DNA from: Oxytricha trifallax
Lineage: Eukaryota > Ciliophora > Spirotrichea > Sporadotrichida > Oxytrichidae
DNA length: 64,000 nt
Direction: 5' to 3'
Assembly (NCBI GenBank): GCA_000711775.1
Contig: ARYC01001453.1
Location: 1-64,000 of the forward strand
Part shown: positions 21,401-34,505 of the stretch, in pieces
Layout of the letters: the number at the start of each line of letters is the position of its first letter
Position numbering within the stretch: position 1 is the first letter of the stretch
Made by a program: the position numbers and the translations under genes
The notes under the pieces: model-generated
What the model was told of the DNA's origin: nothing
The model's input: the letters and a program-made list of their open reading frames with translations, nothing else
The model's database searches: none

Positions 21401-24400
21401 AATTAATAGTTAGAAGCGAATCAATCTAAATTAAATTTTATCAGCTTCTATTTCTGATATTTTTAATAGTTATTCATTTGAATCTGCATCGAATTTGACT
21501 TTGAATTTTTCAAGGTTTTGATACTTCTAGAAGTATCAATATAAACTCTTTAATTCATCTTTTATGATTAATTCATTGATTTGAGTTCCTCTTAATCAAA
21601 AAATAATTGGTATGACAGCAGAACCATTACCTGAAGGGTCAACTTCAAAAGATAAACTTAGATTTAAATAATGAAGTTTGTCATTATCTAAAGTTAATCT
21701 ATAAGTACCAGGTCTCTGTAACATATTTTAGTTGCTTGGATCACATTTTATATAGGTAGAGTTTATTAATGTCATAATTGCTAAATGAATCCTTTTGTTG
21801 GCTGGTTCAGTAATAAACATTTCTTTTAAGAACCGTTTAAGAATTTACTTAGATCTCTATCTATTTTAACAATGATTGAATACCTCTTGAAACATCTCTA
21901 TGAATAATGTCTGGATAAGTAGTTACAAGCTATAGTGGACTTACTAACTAAATGTGTTAAGTTTTATCTAAAAGATTAAGAGTTAGATAATCATTTAGTT
22001 GTAGAGAGACATTAAATGAGCTATTTTTGTTATTAATTTAGAACTGATCTTAAGAAAAAGGTTGCAGATCTTTTGAACTAAATTAGTTGAGCACAATTTC
22101 GTGAAATAGATTTCTATCTAAGTAAATGGAAAAGTTTTACTTAGAAATTTTACAGGCTGGATCAAGGTTGAGCAATTTACTTAACGTGGTAGAATCAGTG
22201 CTAATTTTTAATTTAATTTCATGATCATACTGCATATTGTATCCTGATTGTAACTAATTCCTCATTAACATACTTTATATTCTTGGAAAAAAAAGCAATT
22301 AGAGATGATGAGGTTTTAACTATCACTTCTAAGAATGCTTCTCTAGAGAGACTTATTCGTCATATCGCTTATATTTACTCCATAGCAATAAATAACATGA
22401 TCCTTTTGGCTTTATATCTCCTCATTCTTCAATTTCACTCACTTTCTTTTATACCAGCTTATCCTTGAGACATTTAGTTTTCAATCATGCATTTCATAGT
22501 CAAACTTTTATCATTAATTCAAATTCTATCTCTCTATCGATCCTAAGATCTTAACCTGAATATTCTTTACTTAAAGCAACCTCTAGAACCCTAAATCTAT
22601 TTAATGCTAAAACAATGAATTATAGTGTGGAATAATTTCTTCAGCATAAGATAGAATGTCCATTCCATATTATGTTTAGTTTTTCTTGCAAGGTACTCAC
22701 TGGCTTATGCAAAGGTTTAATTTAAGAAGTTTTAGAGTGTTTAAGTGTGATGGTTCCCTATCTACAATTCATTACTAAAAAGCTAAGTATCTATTAATCT
22801 TGAATTGAAGGTAACATTCATAATTTATGTTTATATTTGTTGCGTTGTAAGAGATCTGTACTAATTATGAATGAATAAATCATTGACAAGATATAAACAT
22901 TTATTGGTTCGGGGGAGTAGTGTTATCATGATATGCTAAGCTTACATTTCATTGTTAAGGTAAACAAAGTATCTGAAACTTAAGTTGATAAATGGCATAA
23001 TTTTCTTGAATTAATTCATTTATATAGTAATTGTCATCTTATAAGTAGTTCCCTAAATCTAATACATGACTTTATTTTAGTAATATTTTGCAATAGAAAT
23101 TTTCGATTAAAATGTGGCATACTTATTCTTTATATTTCAAGTTAAATTAATTTGCTGAGTTAAAGGATCAAATTTCTAATGAACCAACAGTAGAATAGAT
23201 TTGGTTGTGATGTAATTTGTATAATTCGAGATTTCATTCATTTTTTTGGACTCCAATTTTAAGCAAAGCATTTTATTTCATCTAGAGTATTTAGCTGATT
23301 GTTTAGCTATTGGAAGTTAGGCAAAAGATCTTCTTTTTTAGTGCCTAGTTCTAAAAAGAGCATTTATGATTATAGCCATATAATGTATAATTAATTCAGA
23401 TTTGAGTGTAATATCATTCTCTCGATTGTGAACGGATAAAAAAGTATTCGCTTTCATATAGAATAGTGATTGAAACATTAGTTATTGTAGGCATAATATC
23501 AAAGTTTACTGGAACTTCTTGGAAAAGTCACCATATCAATCCATTGAGTGAAAGCATTATGTAGTCAAACATATATTTGTTATCAGAGTAGTATAGTTAT
23601 GATTTAAGATTGATATAGACAAATTTCGGAACTACGACAGTGAATTCCAATCATTCAAAGAAATCAAAAATCTTTATGTTTGTAGAATATACAACATTAT
23701 TTACCTTGAACAGCTACTATCTTATAGTATACTTAGTATACAATTCCATACTTGTAGTTTTTATTTTAAAAGTCATAAAATTCCTGTACTAGTCCAGTAT
23801 CATCTATAGTCTTAATCTTATGGAACGATTCAGTACTGCAAACCTTGACTAATTAAATTGCTGGGAATTTAAAACTCAAATATTTTTCTTTTATCATTGA
23901 GTTTTTAAGTTAGTAATTGAGTCTTTGTACTATTTTAGGATTGGTAAGCTGATTTCTGAATTCGTAGTAAGTATCTGATATTGTGAAGTACATAGCATTA
24001 TTAGATTTAAAGAATATCAATACTGTTGAGTAAGTCACGTCACAACAGTCAATGAATTAAAATTTTGATTTAAAATTGAAATGACATCGGTCTATTAGGA
24101 TCAAGAGTTATAGTAGTACTCAATTCTTAGTCCTTAAAGTTTATTATCAAATTTATTTGAAGTAGTGCAATTTAGCAAAATTTTGCTTATTTAAATCGCT
24201 TTTATTTTGAGAATCTATGAGTTATTAAATCCTAATACGCTATAGTAATCTATAGCTATTCCTGATTGATTGAAGCACTTATTCAATGCAGCTTAAATGA
24301 AGGAGCTTGACACTCTATAATCTGGAATCTAGAATTTTCCAATCATCTGAATTTAGTATTGACTATCAGTATAAAAGCTCTATTCGTCTTGCATAAGTTT

Positions 24401-27250
24401 GACTTTTACAAATCTCTCATCATTAGTGAGTTTAGTGTTAAAAATGACAACCAAATTTCAGATATGAATTTTGGTAAACTGCATCTATCTCCCAGGCCAA
24501 CCCTTTATATGTAATTATACGACACTCAAAAGTCTCAAGATTCATAAAAGTTTACTTTAGAGGGGGTTTATGATGAATTTTGGTGTCATTCCTTATATCA
24601 CAGGGTCATCTTAAATCTAAATATCTCTGAGTAAGTTATTTGTGTTTTCAAATGGTTAGAGCTCTTAGTTCATGCTTAAGCCTATATAAAGACTATTAAT
24701 TGCTATTGAGTAGCTTCCTACAAACAAATAATTTTTAACTAATCTATCGTTTAAAGTTCTTCTAATACTGCCATAATGTTTCTGCTCGATTATTGCAAAT
24801 AGGTATTTATAAGATTGTGACATACTTTTATCCAATAGAGCCTCTTTAGATAATAAAATTAAATTCTAGGGGTTTTAGTTATTTGATCAAAACTTATCCA
24901 GGATTTAATTAGATAATTTGATTTACATATTACTGGGATACTAGACCTTGATAGAATTCATACTATGTATAATTATCAAATGATACTTAGAAACCATAAT
25001 TATATCAAAGATTGACTAAAAATTTGCTAGCCATTTTTAAAGTAAAAATTATAAATAAAACCATTAGTGTATAGAGTTTTGTAGTAAACAGAATTGAATA
25101 TTTTATAGTAAAATCTAGTTTGGCTAAGGAAGTTTTTTGATACTCTAAATTTCAGTATCTCAGTTTATAACACCTCAGATAGAAAGGATCTTGAAAGTTT
25201 ATGGCATAGCTCTGGAATGAAGTTTAATCAAAATTAACTTAGTTGCTTCTTATTTGACCATTAATACTAGAAAGAGTGACTATTAATAATGTATAAACTT
25301 TTTTCGAACGACAAATTTTGATTATTTGCAATATTTAATGTCCCTATTTACTTATAGACATCCGCTTAAAGTTGCTTAAATTTCTAAAACATTTTTATTG
25401 TCATCACTTAATAAACTAATAGTCTTATTATCATTATTAAAGTCTTCACCAAGTATCAACTCACTACTATTCCATTAAAATTATTTAATTTGTAGTTTAT
25501 TTTGTAGTATATTAATTCTCCCTTAAATTATGTTAGATTGTAAGTTTTAATTTAAAAGAACACTTAATGATGGCCAACTGATATTGCTAAACTGTATTTC
25601 CCAGAGACCTGAACTCTAGTTTATTCTTTGTTAATTTGAAGGTCAAATTAGTCACAATGCAGAATTTACCATCATTAATTAAATGCAAGATTGATTCATA
25701 AATTATAAGCTAACTTGATTCTTAAGACTTGATTACAGCCTAAGTAAAATAATCTATTATTACCTCTCGACCAAATTATACATTTAATCCTCAATAGTAT
25801 TAATCAATATCTTTGAACTTTAAAATTATTGCTTACCTTGTTTCTATTAGCTTTGTTGTAGGTTCAACTGTAATTTATATAAGGATTAATTTAATTTTCG
25901 AAATAATATTGTTTTGGCCTGCGATAAAAATTGAGAAGTCTGGCAAGTATTGAATATTTGTTCAATTAAACTCTAATAATACATTTGAATTGAGATTCAA
26001 AGGTACAATTGATGGACTTATAGATTTAAGCTTTGGTAGATAAATTGCAAAGGTGCTTCATAAGCATATAACTAATCAAAAACCTATTATCAGTCAAGAT
26101 TCCAACAATATAGCTTTCTTAATACAAAAAAATGTCCCAAATGCATTCGATAGAGCTAGTATTATAACAGGTCACTTGTAATTAAAAAACTTTATCACTC
26201 ATTATGCATCTAAGTTAGAATCTTTCAAAATGCTCTCCATAAATTTAAATAGTGTAAGGCTTGATTGTGTTTACAAGAATCCAGGTCGTGTATCTTTAAT
26301 AACTGGCTTCTAGTAGAGCTACATTTGATTTAATTTGAATAAGTGATAGAATCTTAAGTCAAACTTAAAAACATTTCTACCAAATTTGAGGAACCTGATT
26401 CGTTGAAAGAAATGCAATTATTTAGAAAAGTTTGTGTCTCAAATTCACCAAACAGTAAGCCTGGAGATTATCTTAAGTTGTCAGAAGCTTTCAAGTATGG
26501 TTAAGTAAATTATCAAAGAAGGTCCACAACCCATATAGTCTTACTTAATAATTTCATGAATCTCAATATATCCCATTAGTTGAAATTAAATATTATTATG
26601 GCCTCTAGATTATTGGAAAAGTCCCGATTTTATGTGAGTTTTAGTTGCACAAGCCCACTCTTAACTAGTAAAGCTAAGATACACGAAGTTAATCAGATCT
26701 TTGTCAATTTAACAAAATCATCTCCATCTAGTTTACAAAAGCTTCATCCACTTTTTGTGACAAAACCATAGTATTACTATTACTCCCATATATCTAACAT
26801 GTATAATTATAAAGTGAGATCAATTTACTGCTAAATACACCTATATTTTAAACTCCAATTTAACTTATTCAATATTATATAGTATAAATCCTTAAATTTG
26901 AAATTTGCGCTGTATATTATGTGCCTTTGAATCAGAAGGCATTGTTTATAAAAAATTCTTTTGCCCCATTCATTAGTGACGAGGAAGTCAAGTGTTTTAT
27001 TGTTAGAAAACTATCTTCAACTTTGAGTTTTGAGATATCTTCAATTTAATTTTAGTCTATCTTCATCTGGACTTATACAACCTAAAGTGGAGCCATACAA
27101 TCTTAATCCTGAAAGTGCAAATTGTCTAAAAAACTTCGAAGTAAGATATTTCTTCCTCAATAATAATAAAGTTTTAAGTATTTGCATGGAAATTGAAAGC
27201 AAATTATCTAACCAGCCTAGAGATTCAACTCAACTACACTTCGTTTAAAC
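18450..27250 (-). pseudogene. Very large decayed minus-strand reading region, unidentified protein family
   Basis: Many minus-strand stretches read as ordinary protein with the ciliate code, separated by TGA codons and frame changes. Examples, from the N-terminal side, are LLFGEFETQTFLNNCISFNE near 26450, ERFVKVKLMQDEQSFYTDSQ near 24400, YSTVLIFFKSNNAMYFTISD near 24000, SYDSITHFTNKCSINYGLFD near 20950 and RVPIFLSLLKLDTQFMNYTY near 19850. Strand-rich segments with aromatic and Asn/Ser turns suggest an extracellular repeat protein, but I cannot name a domain. Some positions (20790-21140 and 26420-26930) are also open on the plus strand, so the strand there is less sure. It could be a giant germline-limited gene, several related genes, or a scrambled locus. 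Confidence 0.4.
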
Positions 27251-27619
27251 TTATACTAGATATAGTCACAATCCTAGAAAAATTTCAGGTAAAGTCTTGA
27301 TAGTCAAAATTATCAAAATTCTTTTATAGATTAAGTTATCCCAAAGCTATAAGTTATTGAGGGCATTTGATATATCTACTAATGAATATCAAACTTCGGT
27401 TTATTAAATATCTGCAAAAATGATGATGTTTTGTGGAGGCTGTAACTTGAGACTCTTCGCTAAAAGAGAAATAGATTGGATAAATGAAAAAAATAAACAA
27501 TTCAACTGGATCCATGTTTTTCTAATTAGATTAGAAATTAAATATGATGAAATCACATATTTTTAATTTATATAAAGGGTAGTAACTAAATAAGGACATA
27601 ATTTTATATCAAAGGTTTA

Positions 27620-27710
27620 CTAATTAATGGCAGTTAATAATTTAAATAAATAGATTCACATTTTTATTTTACATATTCCCCGATTCGAATGTATTTTATT
27701 CATATTTTTT
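27620..27710 (+). repeat. Sequence resembling the outer end of the 5-kb TIR element
   Basis: tgtattttattcatat preceded by ttacatattcccc matches the outer end of the repeat at 6568-6901, and taattaatggcagttaataa matches its taattagtggctgtt block. I did not find an inverted partner to the left, so this may be one end of a related, damaged element. Confidence 0.5.
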
Positions 27711-27945
27711 GTTGCTGCACTTCATAACTTTAAATCGAGTTTTTCGAGGTGTTCCCGAAGGGTGCCCAAACACTTGTGAGAAAATTGTCTCCCAGCTATA
27801 GTACTAATTAACTATCCCTTTTACTTGAATTTGAAATCAGATTGAAGAAATTTGCTCTCATTAAAAAGTTAGATCCTGAATAAATCAAGTGCTCTTAATT
27901 TACTTTGCTTTTTAAAGATAAATTGTACTTAACCACCAAACTCCT
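27700..27945 (-). pseudogene. Small minus-strand coding fragment, unidentified
   Basis: About 80 codons open to TGA at 27700-27702: SLVVKYNLSLKSKVNQ, then YSGSNFLMRANFFNLIS, then LQLGDNFLTSVWAPFGNTSK. It sits immediately outside the element-like end at 27620-27710, as the host-type fragment at 1339-1865 does for the first element. No family recognised. Confidence 0.35.
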
Positions 27946-28689
27946 GCTAATTCTTGTCTTTAATAATTTCTTAATTTAATCATTAAGTTTCTATAAATTC
28001 ATAGTTATATAAAAATAATAATTTTATTCTTGTTTTTATTAATCTTAGAGTGTTTGTAATCTTATGTTATATTTTATAAATTTAAATGTTTTTTTCAGCT
28101 TTTGAGAAATATTATATTGTTTTATTGAAAAACATAAATTTTTATTAACAATATATCAAGTCTCGCTCTTTCCTATTTTATGTATTTTTTGTGTTATTAA
28201 TTTTGTATTGCTCTATAAATCATATGTTTAGCATTTGTTAAATCGATATATGAATATAATATAACATTTTTTAATTTTCATTTTTTGGAATTGTTAACTA
28301 GAAAGAAATTAAGTTTTGAGCATATCTAATAGTTGTTATGAATCGAGTAATATATCATTTTCTTTTTATTCGCATTATCTCTCTTTTAGAGTTTAACCAA
28401 CCATCTAGTTTAAACTATATATAATTTGATGTCTTGTTCTTTTATTGAGGACTTTGTATTTGCTATAGTTGAATGTTTATTACGTGAAAGTTTGTGTGGA
28501 AAATCTAATTTTTTTAATTTTTTGCTTATCAAATATATGTTTAATGTTATCATAAATGAAAAATCATATAAAATTATTCCAAAATTAAAAAAACTGAATT
28601 ATCTAGAAATCTAATCTTATCATATTTTTACCAAAAAATTAACCTAAAAATTCTTTAATTAAAAAGTTAAAGAAAGTGACTAGGAACGT
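27946..28689. other. AT-rich stretch without a gene
   Basis: Very T-rich. A short open frame at 28426-28614 has no features that set it apart from chance. Confidence 0.5.
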
Positions 28690-30200
28690 AGTGGACCAAG
28701 TAAATCTTCTTTATTAGTTAAGGCTTCTAAATCTCGTAATATTAAGTCCGAAAATACTCCCACAAGATGAACTTCTTTGGTTCATAAGCTCTATGTGAGA
28801 TCATAACAACCGTATACTTCAACAAGTGGCCAATATCATGAAGTATATTAAGCTGACATTCTTACAGTCAGTTGGGATCTCTTTGGCTCTTAGCTCTTAT
28901 CCTAGTCAGCAGCGATAAACTTACCGGTACCCGGAACACCATTTTAAATCAATCTTACAATTGATTTACAAACAAAAATTCTAGCACAAACAAACTAAAC
29001 AATCATTTGCCACCTTGCGATGATTAATCCTGTTCCAACCAAAAAGTCCACTCTCTGTTCATATTAAAAATATCTCCTTAAACTAGTGCGAGCACACTGA
29101 CTGAAGAGCATCAGTTGATACTCTCCTCTAAACAAAGACATAATCATTCTATGATTTAATCTTAGTAAGAACCCCTGCACAACGCTCAACAATAAGAACC
29201 TTTAAATCCTCCTCAATATACCTCTCTCAATGAAAACTCATCAGAGACTCAAAAAGATACGCCATTTTCACCTACTACTAACTTAGTCATCTACTAAATA
29301 GGCAAATCTAAGTACTATCCAATCCTGAGGAAAAAACACATTTTTTCTCTTTACGGTACTACCTGAATGTCAAAAACCCTATTTAATTACTAAAACATAA
29401 TTAGAGAATCACCCAAGATCTTATAATATTTACCAAGTGGATCCACTTTAATAATATAGGAATCTACTAAGTGTTAAATTTTATATTCGATATAATACTA
29501 TCCACAAACTTAAAACATTATAAGATAAACAAAGAAGGAACCAACAGCACCAGCATCAATAAAGAAAGAACTATTTATACTTAATAAAAATACATAAGTA
29601 GGCACCAAGATCGACACTTCTTTAATAAAACCATGAGACCCCTAAACCCCATAGATATTTGAGATAAAATTAACTACTAACCAATTATAATCAAACACAA
29701 ATACTTAAACAATATATTAAGAATGTTAATATATAATATTTATAATCACTGTGAAAAGATTCCCCAATATCAAATATAGAAAAATTAAAGGCTAACAACA
29801 AATGGTGCCCAGTTTGCGACTACTGAGACTGTATGGAAAATCAGTTCTTAATTATATTCCCAGATTATGAAACATAACAAGAACTGAAAGAACAGATTCG
29901 GTTCACAGTCTATGAGGACATTAGTTACTATGACTATACCTCAGAAAGAGATCAGACAATTTAATAAACTCAATTCAGCTATAGAGAAAGAGTTTACCTA
30001 GAGTAGATTAAGTCACACAGATAACAATGAAATCTTAGTTTGAATTAAAGATCAAACTGAAGAGACAATCAGAGAGCAATTGAACATATCAGATGATATA
30101 AATATTTAATATAAAAGGACATGTCCCTTATAAGCTTTCATGCTTTATAAGATCGGGGGTCCCTAGAGACCTCAGTGTGATATAATTATTATTATAATCA
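28690..30200 (+). mobile_element. LINE copy 2, C-terminal part of ORF2-like protein with shared 3' tail
   Basis: A plus-strand coding body in pieces, ending in the shared tail (gatcgggggtccctagag, then (ATT)n). Clear pieces are VHKLYVRSQQPYTSTSGQYH, AIFTYYQLSHLLNRQIQ and THFFSLRYYLNVKNPIQLL, then WIHFNNIGIYQVLNFIFD. Near the end, KWCPVCDY, a TGA, then DCMENQFLIIFPDYETQQEL resembles the Cys-x2-Cys/His zinc motif found at the C-terminus of many LINE ORF2 proteins. The same region is present, inverted, at 41300-41735, with a TGA at the same codon. The 5' part is missing or unreadable, as expected for a 5'-truncated LINE. Confidence 0.6.
30114..30200 (+). repeat. Shared LINE 3' tail, copy 2
   Basis: cttataagatcgggggtccc, then tagagacctcagtgtgat, then ATT repeats; compare 11403-11500. 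The hairpin has one changed base (CCCT for CCCC). Confidence 0.8.
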
Positions 30201-30639
30201 ACCTAAATCAAATAATCATTAATCCAGTTATAGAGAGCTGTAGTTATGTTACGAAAAGAAAATTAAAAGAAGAGATCTTTATTTATAACGACTTAATATA
30301 ATCAAATTTATAATAGTAGCAATTTGCCATTTGCAAAATAAAGTTCTCTCTTATGAATCATTAATCAATACAATTTCTTCAAGTTATTTAAATAATATCC
30401 ATTAAAAGAAAATAATGATGAAAATAATTATTTAATTATACATATACTTAACTATAAGGTTTTTTTTATTTAGTATTCCATCAAAATTAAGCTTTAATTT
30501 TTATTTATTTTAGATAAATATACCTAATCTGTATTTATTTATATTTAATGCAGATATTTAGAAAAATTTTTAACTATAATAATTGTACTCATAATATAGT
30601 TGAGTTTTAAGGTTATTATATATTGCCTTTCTTTTCTTT

Positions 30640-30830
30640 AAGCATCGAGACTCGGTAGAAGACGGACAGCAGTACTTACTATTTTACTAATGGTGCACCT
30701 TTAACATTGAGTTAGGCCAAACACGTTTCATTAACAGTGATAAGATCAGCCTCTAATTTTCAGTTTCTTTGATTTCATCCTCATCATTGTTATGATCATC
30801 ATCCTCATCGTTGTCATAAAGTACTCAGAT
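30640..30830 (-). repeat. Family D acidic coding repeat, copy 1
   Basis: The minus strand encodes an acidic run (YDNDEDDDHNNDEDE) and then, in a shifted frame, TVNETCLAQLNVKGAPLVKQ. The copy at 48650-48850 encodes a matching acidic run followed by INKTRLIKLNAKGAQLIK, so the two are related. The protein function is unknown. It could be a fragment of an expressed gene scattered in the germline, or part of a transposon. Confidence 0.4.
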
Positions 30831-31579
30831 CACTTAGCATTAGTTATTTTATTTATTAAAATATATTTTCAATTTATATATCTTACTTTATTTCTAATAT
30901 ACACCATTATTATTGTGAATAAACATATCATGGTAGAATATATAATCAAACCAAATGAAGTTTACCTTATGCTATTGCTTCCTAGCAAGAGACAGTATAG
31001 CTTTTTCTCTTTGAACATAAATGCAAATATAATCTACCTAAGTTGGTCTCAATCTCTGCCTTCAATTCTTCCAAAGTTTCGTGTCTACTTAATGTGAGAT
31101 CCATTTATTCTCCAGTAATTTTATATCATAAATATATTGGAATCATCTTCCCTTCTACTATAGTTGAATAATTTATAAAATCATACAATAATTGTATATT
31201 CTTCATGAATGTTTTTTACTTCAGTAAAAAAATTAAAAAGTTATATAGAAAGCTCAAAGTTTTTGTTTGAAGAATTACTCATTAATATTTCATAAAGGGT
31301 ATAAAAACAGTACTTCACTGCAGTGTTTATAGTAGGAAGTTTATAACTCTCAGAATCACTACCAATTGATGTCTCCTTGATATTTTATTGCTTTTTTGAT
31401 TTACATCTGTTCAAATACTCTTATTGTTGATTTTATTAACCTATAATAATTCCACAACAAGGAATAAATAATTGTGATATAAATATTCTATTCATTATTT
31501 AATACAAATTCAAAATATTTGCTATTTTTATATCATTTATTGTAATACATGTGTATTCAACTCTCAAATCAATAAATAG
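30831..31579. other. AT-rich stretch without a gene
   Basis: A 101-codon open frame exists at 30792-31097, but its composition (Ile/Leu/Phe/Tyr-rich) is what AT-rich sequence gives by chance. Nothing else was seen. Confidence 0.5.
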
Positions 31580-32000
31580 TATGATATAGTGATAAGAGAG
31601 GACCTAAGAGGACAAATAGAGAGAGGGAGTTATTTAGCACAAGAAGGCAGATTTAGTGAGTTCGATGAGGAAGTTTCAAAAGTGGAGGAATTCCTCTTCA
31701 CCAAGAAAACAGAGCATCAGCAAGAAAGGAAAGAGGATTATTCAACAAACTTATTAATTATCGGTGATACATAGGAAAGTAAACAAGGGATGGCAAAGGA
31801 ACATTCAAAAGCAATTGTTAACTTAGAAGAGGACAGTGGATAACAGTAACTAGTGAAGGAGACAGATAATCATGTATGAAAGCGGAGAGCCGCAACTGAC
31901 CATATACTCTTGAGAAGTGATTACTGCTGAGTTATACTTCTTGGTGGTAAATATTGCAGTTATTCGTTTCGTATTTTAATTTACCTTTTAAGTATTTTAG
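31580..32000 (+). mobile_element. Family B coding repeat, copy 2 (3' part only)
   Basis: From about 31589 an open frame runs to TGA 31877-31879: REDLRGQIERGSYLAQEGRF, then FDEEVSKVEEFLFTKKTEHQ, then a charged tail. The FDEEVSKVEEFLF block matches FDALLTKLEFFLF in the copy at 62140-63450. This copy holds only the end of the family B coding region and then its tail (ttcgtattttaatttacctt), consistent with 5' truncation. Confidence 0.5.
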
Positions 32001-33479
32001 TTCGACAGTTATTGTTATAACTTATATGAGGGTATTATAATTTTAAATTATTTCCTTGAATTAGAGTTAGACGAAGTTTTTATTAATAATGTCCAAAGTC
32101 TATTAACTGATATAATTTTGGGTTAAGACACATAATCTAAGCTGTAATTTGGAAGATAAATCTACAAATTCTATAGATTCCTCAAAATAGTAGTGTTACT
32201 TAACAAAAATTTAAACTTTCATAATATAATTTTGTTATTTTATACTAGAAAAGGATTTTACCTCAAAATGTATTAACTTTTTTTAGCCCATATTTAATAA
32301 ATTCTTAATATATTTCTTTCTTCACCGCCATACAAATTGAATTTTAGCTAATTTGTATTAAGTAAGATATCTTTACTATAGTTGATGAAGATCCAATCAA
32401 AATTGTATAAATTATAGAACTTCTTATAAGAACTGCCTCTCCTTGAAACCTTTATATAAAAAACTGAAAACAAAATAAATATGTTCAATCAATTCAATCA
32501 TATCTTGTTAAGTATAAATAATTGTATAACGAATGACAGGAATTAACTACGAATAAAGACACTGATCATAGTTTTTATATCTATAAAAATTCATTTAAAT
32601 AATTCAAACTTATTGAATACAGTAGTTAAGTTAAAAATTAGATAAATTTGAAGAAGTAGGTCATTTTAATGATTTAAAGGCATAGGCTAATTATTCATTA
32701 GAACATTTATAATTTAACGGAAGTTCCTCGTATTAATACAATTGCAAAAAAGTTATTAAAGAAGTAAAGTTAATAAAATTAACTTTACTCATGAAATATA
32801 GTTAGATTTATATTCAACTTTTATAGTTATAGCAAATAATGCTTACTTGAGACATAATAAACAATCAGGAAATAATAGTATATAATTCAAATTCACAATA
32901 TTCTTATGTTAAAGTTTATTCAGGTAAACATATTTGGAGTTAAAATTGGTCTGGATAGAGCTTATAAAGAGTAGATCATTATAAATGTTTCTTAATTAAT
33001 TGATCTTAATATCTTCTAGTTTAAATCTTATTAATTTAAATGATATGGTATACTATATTTATACTTTTTCTTTTAATTGATGATCAGACCATTTCATATT
33101 ATTATGAAATGTTTGTTGGTTCAGATATATACCTGTCCCATTTATCAATGAAGCACTCTTATTCACTCACAACAACAACTCACAATTGAATTTGAAACTC
33201 CTCCTTTCCATTAAGCTCACTCCTACAAATGCAGCAGTTACTACTAACTACCTAAGAAGAGATTATCTTTAGATATGCCAAAAAGTGATGAATACTTTTA
33301 ATATTCAGGAATTTTGCTCTTTTTTTTATTATCATTTTAATGTGCCTTGAGATTTAAAGGGTAGATAATGAAGTTCAATTAGAAGTTTAGCACTTGCTAT
33401 ATGCGTCTGCAGTTTGTAATGGGAGCTTACTGAAATGATAGGTGATCTTATATTAGATTATGTTTCTTTAATTTATTAA
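32001..33479. other. AT-rich stretch; one weak coding fragment
   Basis: Mostly AT-rich with no gene. Positions 33165-33434 (plus) read as one frame of about 90 codons including YKCSSYYQLPKKRLSLDMPK, but an overlapping frame looks equally plausible, so no gene is called. Confidence 0.35.
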
Positions 33480-33774
33480 TTAAATGCGGATTAAAATCTA
33501 ATAAAACCCATGTTTTTTTTTTAAAAAATTTAATGGGTATTTATTTATATTCAAGAATTTAATTATTATGGGAGTAATATTTTAATGATTACCCCAATTA
33601 TTAAATGATTTGCTCGAATAATATACCATTTAAATTAAACCAATCAAGGTGTGAATGTTTATATTTATCTAATTTTTATTGATTTTAACCAATAAAAATT
33701 GAATTCCTGATTATTTGTAAGTCTATCTTAATTCTTTAAATAATCATGTGGTTTTATTTAATTCATTTAATTAA
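33480..33774 (+). repeat. MITE-like short element with inner hairpin, copy 1
   Basis: About 295 bp. The ends attaaatg...ataaaacccatg and catgtggttttattt...catttaat are inverted relative to each other. An inner hairpin with about 45-bp arms lies at 33532-33577 and 33587-33630. The core aaaccaatcaaggtgtgaat recurs, inverted, in the copy at 42725-43035. No coding content, which suits a non-autonomous element. Confidence 0.45.
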
Positions 33775-34424
33775 CTAACCATATTTTTAAGGAGCTTAAA
33801 TAATTTCTGATGTAACTCAATCATATTAATAATGTTCATCAATTACATTATGACAATACATCATTGCTAATATCAAGTCTGTCCTTTGATCGTTATTAAT
33901 TATTTAATAACATCCTTGTGCTTATTTGAGGTTAAGTCAAGTCACTCTTAATTGTTCTTTGCATCAATAACTTTAGTTAAATGATGAGCAAAGATGATGG
34001 ATTTTTCGTTATAAATTGTATATTAGAGAGTTCCAATTATAATAATATATATAATAATGAATTATTTTTAACAGAAAATTGAAATGTTTAGCAGTTAATA
34101 GACAAAATTAACTTTATAGATATGATTTTAAATATAATTTACTTAATGATAAATTAATTATGGCTTATTTATTTTTCAGATGTTTCTAAAATAGATTGTT
34201 TTAATTGTATTATTCAGTATTATTATATAAATAAATGGAATTAACACTTTTTTGGATTAAATTTTTCAAAAATATATATAATTTTAATTGTATTTATGAA
34301 GCTAAAGTTTAATTTTTAAATGCCAATTTAGCTTTTTTAATTTAATATTAATTCCTTTGAAAATTCTAAGTAATTTCAATTTATTTTATTAAGAGCATTT
34401 ATTATAATGAAATCATAAATATAA
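33775..34424. other. AT-rich stretch without a gene
   Basis: No coding pattern or repeat recognised on either strand. Confidence 0.5.
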
Positions 34425-34505
34425 TAATAATGATAATATGATCACATTGAGGTCTATGGGACCCTCGATCTTAAATATGTAGTTAATTTATAAGGGTCAA
34501 GCCCT
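34425..34505 (-). repeat. Shared LINE 3' tail, copy 3 (inverted)
   Basis: Reverse complement reads gggcttgacccttataaatt, then ttaagatcgagggtccca, then tagacctcaatgtgatca, then (ATT)n-like sequence. The hairpin arm carries changes. Confidence 0.8.

Noticed and set aside
26422-26930. Plus-strand open frame of about 170 codons
   Set aside because: With TGA as the only stop such lengths arise by chance in AT-rich DNA, and the minus strand of the same region reads more like protein.
28426-28614. 62-codon ORF with one Cys-rich part
   Set aside because: Short, isolated and in very T-rich sequence; no support.
30792-31097. 101-codon plus-strand ORF as a membrane protein gene
   Set aside because: Its Ile/Leu/Phe/Tyr composition is what AT-rich sequence yields by chance, and no start context, neighbour or homology supports it.
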